Source: Methylobacillus glycogenes JCM 2850
Lineage (GTDB): Bacteria > Pseudomonadota > Gammaproteobacteria > Burkholderiales > Methylophilaceae
Assembly (NCBI RefSeq): GCF_000617925.1
Contig: NZ_BAMT01000007.1
Location: 62,001 to 126,000 of the forward strand
Direction of reading: 5' to 3'
DNA: 64,000 bases
Below, piece by piece: positions 1 through 9,372 of this stretch (its first letter is position 1; each line of letters opens with the position of its first letter). The translations under genes and the position numbers were made by a program. Below the pieces are notes generated by a model, which did not search any database, had not been told where the DNA came from, and saw nothing but the letters and a program-made list of their open reading frames with translations.

Positions 1-1590
1 GGCCTGCACTCCCTGGCTGAGGCGCGTGGTCGCTCCGATCTGCTGCAATTGCTGGATCACCCCTCCAGCGTGGGCCAGCTTGATCTGCGCGCCATGCTGA
101 CCGTGGTGCCTGAAGTCAAGATTGCCAGCCCGGTCTATATGGAAAAAGATTTTGCGCTGGATGATGCCTTTATCGACCTGCTGCGTGCCAACCTGGTTGA
201 TGGCAAGCAACAGCAAGTCAGCCTGGGCGAAGGCCGCAGGCTCAACAACTGCAACAAGACCGTTGGTGGTCAACTGGCCATCGATATCGAGCGCATGCTC
301 AACCACGAGTTTAGTGCTGAGCAGGCACTGAGCCTGCCTGCAGCGGCGGTGGATAAGCGCGGTCGTCGCTTCCTCAAGCCACGCAGCGTGCTGGTGAACA
401 CCAGTGGTTCTGCTGGTCAGTCTTACGGTGCTTTCTGCAACGACGGCATGGTGATGCGTCACAGCGGTACTTGTAACGATGGCGTAGGCAAGGGCCAGAA
501 CGGTGGCGAAATTATTGTCGTATCACCTGGTGGTGGTTCCGAGCAGGCAGGTGGCAATGTGCTGGTGGGTAACTTTGCGCTGTTTGGCGCCACGGGTGGC
601 CGTTTGTTTGTTGAAGGCCAGGCGGGTGACCGCTTTGCGGTGCGTAACTCCGGCACTAGTGCCGTGGTTGAAGGCGTGGGTGATTTTGCCTGCGAATACA
701 TGACCAATGGCGCGGTGCTCAACCTGGGTGCTTTCGGCAAGGGCTTCGGCAATGGCATGAGCGGTGGTTTTGCTTACCAGTACGACCCATACAGCCAATT
801 GGCAGGCAAGGCCGCGGCAGATTCCGTCTTGCTGGGTTCGATTACCGATGGCAGCGAAATGGCCAAGGTACATGCGCAGGCGATTCAGCAACTGTTGCAA
901 TGGCATGTTGAGGCCACAGGCTCCAAGCGTGCCATCTGGCTGCTTGAAAACTGGGAAACCGAGCAACAGCACTTTGTCTATGTGATGCCACGCGCCCTGC
1001 TGCTGTATCAGGACAGCGAGGAAATCCTCAAGGCAAAGCCCCGCAAGGAATTGCTGGAAGAGCTGTCCACAGCGCTGGCCAGCCACCAGGTACGCAAGTT
1101 CAAACTGGCTTACCGTGATGGCAAGCCCGTGCTGAATGGCAAGGTGCCAGGCTATGGCGAGACCGACAGCGAAACCATGTATGAGCTGTTGAATAACTAC
1201 ACCGTGCTCAATATGGCGCAGCAAGTGGCTTTGGCAAAAGTGCCGCAGGCCACGGATGTGGCAGACCCAGCGGTACAGAAGGCGGTACGCAATCTGTTGC
1301 TGACCGAAGACTTTGTGCTGATGCAGAAGCTGCAGCGTTATGCGCGTGAAGCCATAGACAGCTATAACGACCAGGAACTGGCGGTGCTGATTGCGGACAA
1401 GCGTCTGCGTGATTACAAATCAGCCATGAGCCAGCGCAACATCCTCTCCATGGACAGTCCAGGCACTTATGGCTGGATCATCCATCAGAGCAGCAAGAAT
1501 GTCGCCCTCATGGGTGCCCTGCCCAGCCTGGAAGCCTTGTTTGCCAAGGCCTCGCTGCTGGAACTGGCCACTACGCTTAAATCCAATTAA
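1..1590 (+). CDS. Glutamate-synthase-like large subunit, C-terminal part (5' end outside window)
   Basis: The frame is open from base 1 to the TAA at 1588-1590, giving about 529 residues of a longer protein. Residues roughly 120-270 form the GXGXG beta-helix domain of GltB proteins, with glycine-rich turns such as NTSGSAGQSYGAF and RNSGTSAVVEG. The glutaminase and FMN/Fe-S synthase domains would lie upstream of the window. It is clearly divergent from the second, complete GltB at 32.7-37.4 kb, especially in the segment after the beta-helix, so it is a paralogue. The next gene is a diflavin reductase rather than GltD, which suggests a different electron donor. It could be a ferredoxin-type synthase or another GXGXG amidotransferase; the family call is firm, the substrate is not. 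Confidence 0.85.
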   Translation, partial: GLHSLAEARGRSDLLQLLDHPSSVGQLDLRAMLTVVPEVKIASPVYMEKDFALDDAFIDLLRANLVDGKQQQVSLGEGRRLNNCNKTVGGQLAIDIERMLNHEFSAEQALSLPAAAVDKRGRRFLKPRSVLVNTSGSAGQSYGAFCNDGMVMRHSGTCNDGVGKGQNGGEIIVVSPGGGSEQAGGNVLVGNFALFGATGGRLFVEGQAGDRFAVRNSGTSAVVEGVGDFACEYMTNGAVLNLGAFGKGFGNGMSGGFAYQYDPYSQLAGKAAADSVLLGSITDGSEMAKVHAQAIQQLLQWHVEATGSKRAIWLLENWETEQQHFVYVMPRALLLYQDSEEILKAKPRKELLEELSTALASHQVRKFKLAYRDGKPVLNGKVPGYGETDSETMYELLNNYTVLNMAQQVALAKVPQATDVADPAVQKAVRNLLLTEDFVLMQKLQRYAREAIDSYNDQELAVLIADKRLRDYKSAMSQRNILSMDSPGTYGWIIHQSSKNVALMGALPSLEALFAKASLLELATTLKSN

Positions 1591-1606
1591 ACCCTGACTG
1601 TACGCA

Positions 1607-1634
1607 GCATGCCGCGCCCCATGGCGCGGCATGC
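1607..1634 (+). promoter_or_regulatory. Perfect 12-bp hairpin between the glutamate synthase and diflavin genes
   Basis: GCATGCCGCGCC pairs exactly with GGCGCGGCATGC around a CCAT loop. No T-run follows, so it is not a standard intrinsic terminator. Its position in the 69-bp gap suggests mRNA 3'-end protection or partial attenuation that sets the ratio of the two proteins. Confidence 0.6.
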
Positions 1635-1659
1635 ATGCTGATTGAGTAATAATCGCATA

Positions 1660-3404
1660 ATGAACATGCCCTATATCCCTGAAGACTCACCCTTCAATCA
1701 AGACCAGAAAGCCTGGCTGGCTGGTTTCATGGCTGGCTTGCAAACGCGTTTGATCAATACCGCAGATGCGGGTGGTCGCAGCAAGCCGCCCATCTATATC
1801 CTCTACGGTTCCCAGACTGGCAATGCCGAAGGCCTGGCTAGAACCGCCGCCGCCAGTGCCAAGCAGCATGGCCTGGAGCCAGTGGTGCAGTCGCTGGATG
1901 AAGTGGAAATGGAGGCCCTGGGCAAGATGCGCCGCGTGCTGGTGGTAACTTCCACCTATGGCGAAGGCGAAATGCCGGACAATGCCGAACTGTTCTGGGA
2001 AGCGCTTTCCTCCCCCACCGCCGCACGCATAGAAGAAACCACCTTTGGCGTGCTGGCCATAGGCGATACTGGCTATGACGGCTTCTGCGAGGCGGGCAAG
2101 CTGATTGATATGCGCCTGGAGCAACTGGGTGCGCACAGGCTGCTGGCACGCGTGGATTGCGATGTGGACTTTGACGAGCCTGCCAACGCTTGGATAGAAG
2201 CGGCCTTGCCCTTGTTTGCCGAAGTGGAAGGTGGCGCGGATGAAGTGGCGGCAGCGCCAGCGGCGGAAGAAGCCGCCCCTGCTGCTTCTGCCTTCAACCG
2301 CAAAAACCCGTATCAATCTACCCTGGCGGTGAACCGCCGTCTGTCTGGTGATAGCTCAGCCAAGGAAATTCGCCATTACGAATTTGCCTTAGGCGATAGC
2401 GGCATACACTACGAAGCTGGTGATGCGCTGAATGTAATTCCCGAGAATGACCCTGCGCTGGTCAGCCTGATTCTGAACCGCCTCAACGTGGGTGCAGATA
2501 CAGCCGTTGCCAAGCAGGACAAGCCGCTTGCCGAATTGCTGACACGCAATTTTGAAATCTCCACGCCTTCACGTGAATTGATTGCCGCCATAGAACAACG
2601 TGCGGGCAATGAAGACTTGAGCCGTCTGCTGCAAAGCGGCGACAAGGAAGGCCTGGATAACTGGTTGTGGGGCAAGGACACGCTGGATCTGCTGCAACTT
2701 AACCCTGGTGTCAGCCTGAGTGCAGATGAGTTCGTCAGCCTGCTCAAGCCGTTGCAACACCGCGCTACTCTATCTCCTCCAGCTCGCTGGCTAACCCTGA
2801 CCATATCCACCTGACCGTTGCCAGCGTGCGCTACAACAATGCTGGCCGTGAGCGTGGTGGCGTCTGCTCTACCTATCTGGCGGACCGCGTGGCTGAAGGC
2901 GATCAGGCTGGCATCTTTGTCAGCGTGAATAAATCCTTCCGCGTGCCTGTAGATCAGCATGCGCCTGTGATCATGGTTGGCCCTGGTACGGGTATCGCGC
3001 CATTCCGCGCCTTCTTGCAAGAGCGTCAGGCAGCGGGTGCCGCTGGCCGTAACTGGTTGTTCTTTGGTGACCAGACCCGCAGCAGTGATTTCATCTATGA
3101 AGATGAGCTGACCAGCCTGATGAAGGCTGGCGTGCTGAGCAGGCTGGACCTGGCCTTCTCGCGTGATCAGCAAGAAAAGATCTATGTGCAGACGCGCATG
3201 CGCGAAAACGGCAAGGAACTCTACGCCTGGCTGCAAGAAGGTGGTCACTTTTATGTCTGTGGCGATGCCAGCCGCATGGCCAAGGATGTGGACAAGGCCC
3301 TGCACGACGTGATTGCCGAGCATGGTGGCCTGGATGCCGAAGCTGCCACGGCTTACGTCAACCAGCTCAAGCGCGAAAAGCGCTACCTGCGCGACGTTTA
3401 CTAA
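1660..3404 (+). CDS. Diflavin reductase, CysJ-like (frameshifted)
   Basis: This encodes an NADPH-FMN-FAD electron-transfer flavoprotein. The FMN flavodoxin domain lies at about residues 45-190, with the phosphate loop YGSQTGNAEG and the STYGEGEMPDNA segment. An Ala-rich linker leads to the FAD/NADPH reductase domain, with the RxYS-type FAD motif, GGVCSTYLADR, and the NADPH motif GPGTGIAPFRAFLQ. The C terminus ends in aromatic Tyr, as in this family. The frame breaks at about 2764: adding one base after HR restores HRAYSISSS and a 581-residue protein. ATG 1660 or 1666 is a better start than the TTG at 1642. It follows a GltB-like subunit, so the partner may be that enzyme rather than a sulfite reductase hemoprotein, none of which is seen here. 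Confidence 0.8.
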
Positions 3405-3438
3405 CACTATCGCCACTGGCTTAGCCAGCTGGAATCAC

Positions 3439-3464
3439 AAACGGGGCCTGGTGCCCCGTTTTTT
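3439..3464 (+). terminator. Intrinsic terminator of the glutamate synthase/diflavin unit
   Basis: A 9-bp stem (AAACGGGGC / GCCCCGTTT) with a five-base loop runs straight into a T tract, 35 bases after the diflavin reductase stop. Confidence 0.9.
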
Positions 3465-3469
3465 ATTTC

Positions 3470-3499
3470 AGGTTTTATTAGGTTTTATCAGGTTTTATT
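3470..3499 (+). repeat. Three tandem 10-bp repeats (AGGTTTTATT/C)
   Basis: Three exact-length decamers differ only at the last base. They lie between the terminator and the next gene. The period matches one DNA helical turn, as in some operator arrays, but this may be simple-sequence expansion. Confidence 0.6.
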
Positions 3500-3573
3500 T
3501 TTCTGGCAGGGTGTCTGTTTTTCATTCTCGCGTGTCATTACAGATAAGAAGCACAAGAACATGGAAAAAAGAC

Positions 3574-4220
3574 ATGACATCACACTGGGCGCGCCTTTGG
3601 GCGCTATTGGCATTGAGCTGCTGAGCATTATCACGCCTGCGCAGGCCAATTATCTGTGGCTGGAGCAGGCTGAAGACGGCATTAAAGGTTATTGGGGCTT
3701 GTATGAAAGCGAGCGCCTCAACCCTGCTGGCCTGACGGCCACCCGCGCCTTTTTGCAGGATGGCGCAGACTTAAACCTCACGCGCACGGCTGAAGCGATT
3801 GCCATAGCCAGCCCGTCCGCGGCAGACCTCAGACTGAGTGCGCAGGCTGTCAGTGCAGGCAATGTGCTGAATTTCTACCAGGCCAGATTTGGCCGCGAGG
3901 AAACCAAGGCCGTCAATGATCTGGAACTGGTGCCCACCACCAGTAACGGCAATACCTTCAAGCTGGTGTGGAAAGGCACAGTGGTCGCCGCCTCTCAGGT
4001 CAACGTCACTACCAGTGCGGGTTGGCTACGCAGCCTCAAGCCTGCCGAGGATGGCAGTGTCAGTCTGGAGACGCCTTTCCCCGGTTTGTATCTGCTGGAA
4101 GTGACCGCACGCGTCAACGGCAGCATGACTTACCAGGGCAAGAAATATGAGGATGTACGCCATACGGCAACCCTGAGCTTTGTGGTGCCTGCGGCATCCA
4201 GCGCTGAGGCCAGGCAGTAA
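3574..4220 (+). CDS. Small exported protein, possibly DUF4198-like (frameshifted in its signal peptide)
   Basis: I do not recognise this protein with certainty. It has about 215 residues and a beta-rich body that ends in a TATLSFVV strand, somewhat like DUF4198 periplasmic proteins. The ATG at 3574 has a GGAAAAAAG ribosome site and opens a good signal-peptide start (MTSHWARLWALLAL) that hits a stop at 3622. The neighbouring frame carries the cleavage region LLSIITPAQA and the whole mature chain. One missing base at about 3612 joins them. The alternative is an intact frame from ATG 3561, but its N terminus makes a poor signal peptide. The stop directly abuts the macA start, so it is probably a periplasmic partner of the efflux operon. 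Confidence 0.55.
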
Positions 4221-5392
4221 ATGGCGCGCAAACGCATAGGCATATTGCCCTTATTCTTGTTGTTGCTGGCCTTGGGCTTGATTGCGGCCTGGGTGTGGTG
4301 GGATGGCCGCGTGCTGCGCGCTTTTGAAACCAGCGATGCGCAGCGTGAGGATATAGAACATACCGTCACCGCCATAGGCACGTTGCAGCCGCTGAGCTAT
4401 GTCGATGTGGGTGCCCAGGTATCCGGGCAGATCATGCAATTGCATGTGCTGCCAGGCACTGAGGTGAAAAAAGGCCAGTTGCTGGCGGAGATAGACCGCG
4501 CGTGCCGCAGGCCACGGTAGATGCAGGCCGTGCCGCGCTGGCAGGCTTGCAGGCGCAACTGGAAGAGCAACAGGCGCAGTGGGAGCTGGCCAGACTGCAA
4601 TCCGAACGTCAGCAGCGCATGGCTGCCGATGGTGCCACGCGCAGCGAAGAAGTGCAGCAGGCCGAGGCTGCGCTGAAAACCGCGGCTGCACGCATCAAAA
4701 ACCTGCAGGCGCAGATCGTGCAGACCCAATCCACCTTGCAGGGGAATGAAACCCTGCTCGGCTTTACCAATATCTATGCGCCCATGTCCGGCACTGTCAT
4801 CTCCATAGAGGCCAAGGCCGGGCAAACCTTGAACGCCACCTATCAGACACCTACGCTGTTACGCATTGCCGACCTCTCCACCATGACGGTGTGGACCGAG
4901 GTGTCAGAAGCCGATGTACGTCAGGTCAAACCCGGCATGGCGGTGTATTTCAAGACCCTGGGTGCGGACGACAGGCGCTGGCAGGGCACGGTGCGTCAGG
5001 TGCTGCCTGCACCGCCCAAGCCAGAAGGCACCAGCACCAGTACGCCACTGGCCCCCAGCAGTAACAAGGTCATTCTCTACACCGTACTGTTCGATGTGGA
5101 TAACCCCGATGGCGAGTTGATGCCACAGATGACGGCGCAAGTGTCGTTTATTGTTGCAGCCGCCAGGCAAGTGGTGGCAGTGCCCGTGCCTGCGCTGACG
5201 GCCATAGAGGGTAAACCCGGTCAATTCCAGTTGCGTGTGCTGGGCGCTGATGATGAGGTGCAAACCCGTGAGGTCAGCATAGGCGTACGTAATCGCCTGC
5301 GTGCCGAGGTGCGGTCTGGCGTAGAGGAAGGCGAGCGCATCATTACTGGTGAGAAGACAGAAAATCGCGGCCCGCGGAGATTCCAGCTTTGA
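4221..5392 (+). CDS. macA: Periplasmic adaptor of MacAB-type efflux pump (frameshifted)
   Basis: This is the membrane-fusion protein that links an inner-membrane ABC pump to an outer-membrane channel. An N-terminal anchor (about residues 6-24) is followed by a lipoyl/barrel-sandwich half ([11 protein letters not shown]), a coiled-coil hairpin rich in Gln/Ala/Glu (about 95-170), the second lipoyl half ([11 protein letters not shown]) and beta-barrel domains. The frame breaks at about 4497. Restoring one C turns the local sequence into the conserved IDPRVPQ and yields 390 residues, the usual family size. It starts at the base after the preceding stop and overlaps macB by four bases (TTGA), so translation is probably coupled. 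Confidence 0.85.
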
Positions 5393-7347
5393 GCGCTGGT
5401 GCAGCTGATATAGCGCATAGCCCGCCACTGATTTCGCTGGCAGGGATACGCAAGCACTATGGCGGTGGTGATAAGCCTAAAGTTGATATCTTGCACGGGC
5501 TATCACTGGATATCCACGCCGGGGAATTTGTAGCGATAGTCGGTAGCTCAGGCTCGGGCAAATCAACGCTGATGAATATCCTCGGCTGCCTGGATAAACC
5601 CAGCGCGGGTAGCTACCACTTTGCCGGACGTGATATCGCCGAGTTTGATAGTGACGAACTGGCCTGGCTCAGGCGTGAGGCGTTTGGCTTTGTGTTTCAG
5701 GGTTATCACCTGATTGCCACCGAATCGGCGCAGGAAAACGTAGAAATCCCTGCCTTATACTCAGGCGTGCCCGAGGCAGAACGTGCTGCGCGTGCGCAAG
5801 CGCTGCTGGAGCGGCTTGGCCTAGGTGAGCGCATGCAAAACCGCCCCAACCAGCTTTCCGGTGGTCAGCAGCAGCGGGTATCTATCGCACGTGCGCTGAT
5901 GAACGGTGGCCGCATCATTCTGGCGGATGAACCCACTGGCGCGCTGGATAGCCGCAGTGGCGAAGAAGTCATGCAATTGCTGGCCGAGCTGGCTGACAAG
6001 GGCCACACCATCATCCTCATCACCCATGACAGAGAGGTGGCCGCGCGCGCCCAGCGTGTGATTGAGATACGCGATGGACTGATTATCAGTGATCAAGGTA
6101 AGCGGCCAGCCAAATCCGGGCCGGGTTTTGACATGCATTACCGTGCCGAGCCTGCGCGCTGGCGCGGCGATATGCTGGAGGCCTGTCGCGCTGCCTGGCG
6201 TGTGATGTGGATCAACCGCTTTCGTACCGCGCTCACCTTGCTGGGCATCATCATAGGCGTAGCCTCGGTGATTGTGATGCTGGCCATAGGCCTGGGCACC
6301 AAGCAGCGCGTGGTAGAGAAACTGGGCGCGTTTGGCTCCAACCTGCTGTATATGAGCTCCATAGGCGAAAGCTCGCGAATCCCGGGCCGCAGCATCACCC
6401 TGGCTGACCTGGAGGCGATACGCGATATTCCGCAAATCGCTCATGTGCTGCCCAATGTCACGGGTAACAAGGTGGTGCGCTACGGCAATACCGATGTGCA
6501 GACCTATATCCGCGGCACGGGTGCCGAGATGCCACGCATACAATCCTGGCCCACGCGCTATGGCGAGTTTTTCAGTGAAGAAGACGACCGCAATATGGCA
6601 ACCGTGGCCGTGCTCGGGCAGAAAGTCGCGCACAACCTGATGCCGGACATAGAAAACCCGGTGGGCCAGACCATACTGATAGGCAATGTGCCGTTTCAGG
6701 TGATAGGTATGCTCAGCTCCAAAGGCGCACTCACGGGCGACAAGGATGAAGATGACCTGATCATGATTCCCTTCACCACTGCAGGCACGCGCGTGTTTGG
6801 CCAGCGTGAGCCCACCTACACCATCATGCAGGTTGCGGATATGAAGGATATCTTTGCGGCGGAAAAAGCCGTGGATGAATTGCTGTTTGCGCGCCACCGC
6901 ATCCGTGATTACGGCATGCGCAATGCCGCCGCCTCAATTGCCGCCGAAGCCGAAACCCAGGACACCATGCGCCTGATGCTGGCCTTGATCGCCGCCATTT
7001 CCCTGATTGTCGGTGGCATAGGTGTGATGAATGTGATGCTGATGACGGTGCGCGAGCGTACGCGCGAGATAGGCATACGCATGGCCACAGGGGCACGCCA
7101 GAGCGATATCCTGCACCAGTTTCTTACCGAGGCGGTGCTGGTCTCCACCGTGGGCGGCGTTACTGGCGTTGTGTTGGGCCTGGGCATAGGCGCTGCGCTG
7201 ATTTTCTGGGATGTCCCGGTCATCTTTTCACTGACGGCCATTGCCGGGGCCTTTGGCTGCTCGGTAGTGACCGGACTTATTTTCGGCTTTATGCCCGCAC
7301 GCCAGGCGGCGCGGCTGGACCCCGTTGTAGCTCTCGCTAATGAGTAG
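5389..7347 (+). CDS. macB: MacB-type ABC efflux ATPase/permease
   Basis: This 652-residue fusion of ATPase and permease exports macrolides, lipids or peptides through a TolC-type channel. The ATPase domain holds Walker [10 protein letters not shown] (52-60), signature LSGGQ (156-160) and Walker B ILADEPT (177-183). The membrane half has TM1 near 280-305, a large periplasmic domain, and three C-terminal helices with the MacB/FtsX-type segment [12 protein letters not shown]. The TTG start lies inside the macA stop region (TTGA overlap); no later start keeps the N-terminal beta strand. It forms one unit with macA and the nodT-type gene. The substrate cannot be read from sequence. Confidence 0.92.
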   Translation: MSAGAADIAHSPPLISLAGIRKHYGGGDKPKVDILHGLSLDIHAGEFVAIVGSSGSGKSTLMNILGCLDKPSAGSYHFAGRDIAEFDSDELAWLRREAFGFVFQGYHLIATESAQENVEIPALYSGVPEAERAARAQALLERLGLGERMQNRPNQLSGGQQQRVSIARALMNGGRIILADEPTGALDSRSGEEVMQLLAELADKGHTIILITHDREVAARAQRVIEIRDGLIISDQGKRPAKSGPGFDMHYRAEPARWRGDMLEACRAAWRVMWINRFRTALTLLGIIIGVASVIVMLAIGLGTKQRVVEKLGAFGSNLLYMSSIGESSRIPGRSITLADLEAIRDIPQIAHVLPNVTGNKVVRYGNTDVQTYIRGTGAEMPRIQSWPTRYGEFFSEEDDRNMATVAVLGQKVAHNLMPDIENPVGQTILIGNVPFQVIGMLSSKGALTGDKDEDDLIMIPFTTAGTRVFGQREPTYTIMQVADMKDIFAAEKAVDELLFARHRIRDYGMRNAAASIAAEAETQDTMRLMLALIAAISLIVGGIGVMNVMLMTVRERTREIGIRMATGARQSDILHQFLTEAVLVSTVGGVTGVVLGLGIGAALIFWDVPVIFSLTAIAGAFGCSVVTGLIFGFMPARQAARLDPVVALANE

Positions 7348-7381
7348 GCTGCGCTTTTCAATAAATAAGCTGCGCTTGCCA

Positions 7382-8782
7382 ATGAATAACATGAAACCAT
7401 TTACCCTAGCCCTGCTGCTCGTGCTGTTGCCTGCTTGCCGCAACCTGCCACCGCAAACACTCAAGCCGCAAGATACTGTGGCCGCCCCCGCACAATGGCG
7501 GCATGCAGGGAGCACAGCGCCAGATGCCCAAGCCAGCCAGCAGGCGGCATGGTGGCAAAGCTTTGGCAATGCCGAGCTGAATGCGCTGATTGCCAGTGCA
7601 GACAGCGCAAGCTTCAATATCGCGGCGGCGGCAGCACGGGTAAGGCAAGCCCAGGCGCAAGCCGTGGTGGCGGGTGCGCCACTGCTGCCCGAGGTTAATG
7701 GCAGCGCCAGCCTGGGCAGGCAGCGCCCGCTGGCCGGGCTGGGCAATAGCGCACCCTTGAGCCAGTATGGCGCTGGCATTGCCGCCAGTTATGAGATTGA
7801 TTTCTGGGGCAAGAACCGCGCAGCCTATCAGGCGGCACTGGCCAATCTACAGGCCAGCCAATATGACAGCGACACCATAGGCCTCACGCTGCGCGCCAGC
7901 ATTGCCAATAGCTGGCTGCAAACCACAGGCTTGCGCGAGCGCGTGCAGATTGCAGCACGCAATCTGGAAAACGCCGAGCGGGTGTTGCAGTTGGTACAAG
8001 CGCGCTTTGCAGCAGGTGCTGCCACCGCCATAGAGTTGGCGCAGCAACGTGGGCTGGTGGCGGCGCAGCAACGCAGTCGTGCCTTGCTGCAACAGCAGGC
8101 AACGGCGGCAGAGGCCACACTCGCCACCCTGCTGTCACGCCCGGTGACTGCGTTGGAGGTACAGAGCAGTAGCCTATTGGCATTGAATATTCCGCAAGCC
8201 CAGGCAGGTTTGCCCTCGCAGCTATTAATCCGCCGTCCGGATATCGCCCGTGCCGAAGCCAGCCTGCTGGCAGCGGATGCCAATATTGAGGTGGCGCGTG
8301 CAGCCATGCTGCCTAGTATTTCCTTGACTGCTGGGGTTTCTACGCAGAGCGAGCACTTACGTGGCATGTGGAGTAACCCACTTTACAACCTGGCGGCCGG
8401 GCTCACTGCGCCCATCTTCAATGCGGGCAGGCTGGCAGCGCAGCGCGATGTGGCCCTAGCCAGACGCGAGGAGTTATTGGCCAATTATCGCCAGGCCATT
8501 ATCAATGCCTTCAGCGATGTAGAACTGGCGCTTAACCTCATCAAGGGGCTGGAGCAGCAGGCCCAGGCGCAGGCGCTGGAGCTGGAAAATGCAGAACGCG
8601 CATTTGCGCTGGCAGAATCGCGCTACCGTGCCGGGGCCGAGACCTTGCTCACCATGCTGGATACCCAGCGCACGTTGTTTGCCGCGCAGGATCTCAAGCT
8701 ACAGTTACGCCAGCTCAGATTGCAATCCTCGGTTGATCTCTACCGTGCCCTGGGCGGGGGCTGGCTTGTCAGTACAGGCTAA
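7382..8782 (+). CDS. Outer-membrane efflux lipoprotein, NodT/CusC family
   Basis: This is the TolC-like outer-membrane channel of the pump, about 466 residues. The N terminus (MNNMKPFTLALLLVLLPAC) is a lipoprotein signal with the lipobox LPAC. Two OEP repeats follow, rich in Ala/Gln helices, with family markers such as ASYEIDFWGKN, LLIRRPDIARAEA and FRAGAETLLTMLDTQR-like text near the C terminus. The frame is also open from ATG 7340, which overlaps the macB stop. ATG 7382 or 7391 fits the signal peptide better, although the earlier start would give translational coupling. The gene closes the macA-macB-channel operon. Confidence 0.9.
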   Translation: MNNMKPFTLALLLVLLPACRNLPPQTLKPQDTVAAPAQWRHAGSTAPDAQASQQAAWWQSFGNAELNALIASADSASFNIAAAAARVRQAQAQAVVAGAPLLPEVNGSASLGRQRPLAGLGNSAPLSQYGAGIAASYEIDFWGKNRAAYQAALANLQASQYDSDTIGLTLRASIANSWLQTTGLRERVQIAARNLENAERVLQLVQARFAAGAATAIELAQQRGLVAAQQRSRALLQQQATAAEATLATLLSRPVTALEVQSSSLLALNIPQAQAGLPSQLLIRRPDIARAEASLLAADANIEVARAAMLPSISLTAGVSTQSEHLRGMWSNPLYNLAAGLTAPIFNAGRLAAQRDVALARREELLANYRQAIINAFSDVELALNLIKGLEQQAQAQALELENAERAFALAESRYRAGAETLLTMLDTQRTLFAAQDLKLQLRQLRLQSSVDLYRALGGGWLVSTG

Positions 8783-8789
8783 AACAGCA

Positions 8790-8808
8790 TAAAATGAGAA
8801 TTGTTTTT
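8790..8808 (+). promoter_or_regulatory. Candidate Fur box upstream of fecI
   Basis: This 19-mer, containing TGAGAATTGTTTTT, matches the classical Fur consensus at 12 of 19 positions by my count. It lies 20 bases before the sigma-factor ATG, where iron-bound Fur would block expression. Fur control of fecI genes is well established; the site itself is only a sequence match. Confidence 0.45.
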
Positions 8809-8827
8809 ATTAGCAGATCTCATTTTC

Positions 8828-9357
8828 ATGTCCTCCACGCCGCCCTCGATCACCCAGCGCATGACCGCGCTTTACAGTGATCATCACGGCTGGCTGTTTG
8901 CCTGGCTGAGAAAAAAGCTGGGGTGCCCGCATGAGGCTGCAGATCTGGCGCAAGATACTTTCATGCGCATCCTCAACTCGCGCGATGCCCTGCTGCAAAT
9001 GCAGGAGCCACGCGCCTATCTCACCACCACCGCCAAGCATTTGCTGCTTAATCAGGCCAGACGGCGCGCCATAGAAGAAGCCTATCTGGCCGGGGTGATG
9101 GCGCTGGGCGAGCAATATGCCCCCTCAGCCGAGCAAGTACGGGCTGCGGTGGAAGCACTGGAGCAAATCAGCCTGGTATTGCAAGGCCTGGCGCACAAGC
9201 CAGGCAGGCCTTCCTCATGCGCTACCTCGATGGCATGGCCCATGCCGAGATTGCCGCGCAATTGCAGGTATCAACCAAGATGGTGCAGAAGTATCTGGTG
9301 CAGGCGCTGCTGCATTGCCATGCGGCGCTGGCAGAACCCGCCAAGGTGGCAGGTTAG
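8828..9357 (+). CDS. fecI: FecI-type ECF sigma factor (frameshifted)
   Basis: This extracytoplasmic-function sigma factor should direct RNA polymerase to the downstream receptor gene. Region 2 is visible as DLAQDTFMRIL and RAYLTTTAKHLLLNQ. Region 4 (AEIAAQLQVSTKMVQKYLVQAL) is in another frame: adding one base at about 9199 (AAG GCC AGG) restores LAHKARQAFLMRYLDG and a 176-residue protein of normal FecI size. Without repair the tail becomes an improbable Cys/Arg/Trp-rich sequence. ATG 8828 is preferred over the TTG at 8801, which falls in the Fur-like site. fecR follows 15 bases later. Confidence 0.85.
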
Positions 9358-9372
9358 TTGGAGATGCACTAA

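Noticed and set aside
523..1224. Long minus-strand open frame inside the glutamate synthase gene
   Set aside because: It is a mirror of a GC-rich coding region. The plus-strand protein is a clear GltB domain.
1642..1659. TTG start for the diflavin reductase
   Set aside because: It lacks a ribosome site; the ATG codons at 1660 and 1666 match the family start MPYIPEDSPF better.
5821..6897. 358-codon minus-strand frame inside macB
   Set aside because: Rich in His/Gln without domains; the opposite strand is an intact MacB.
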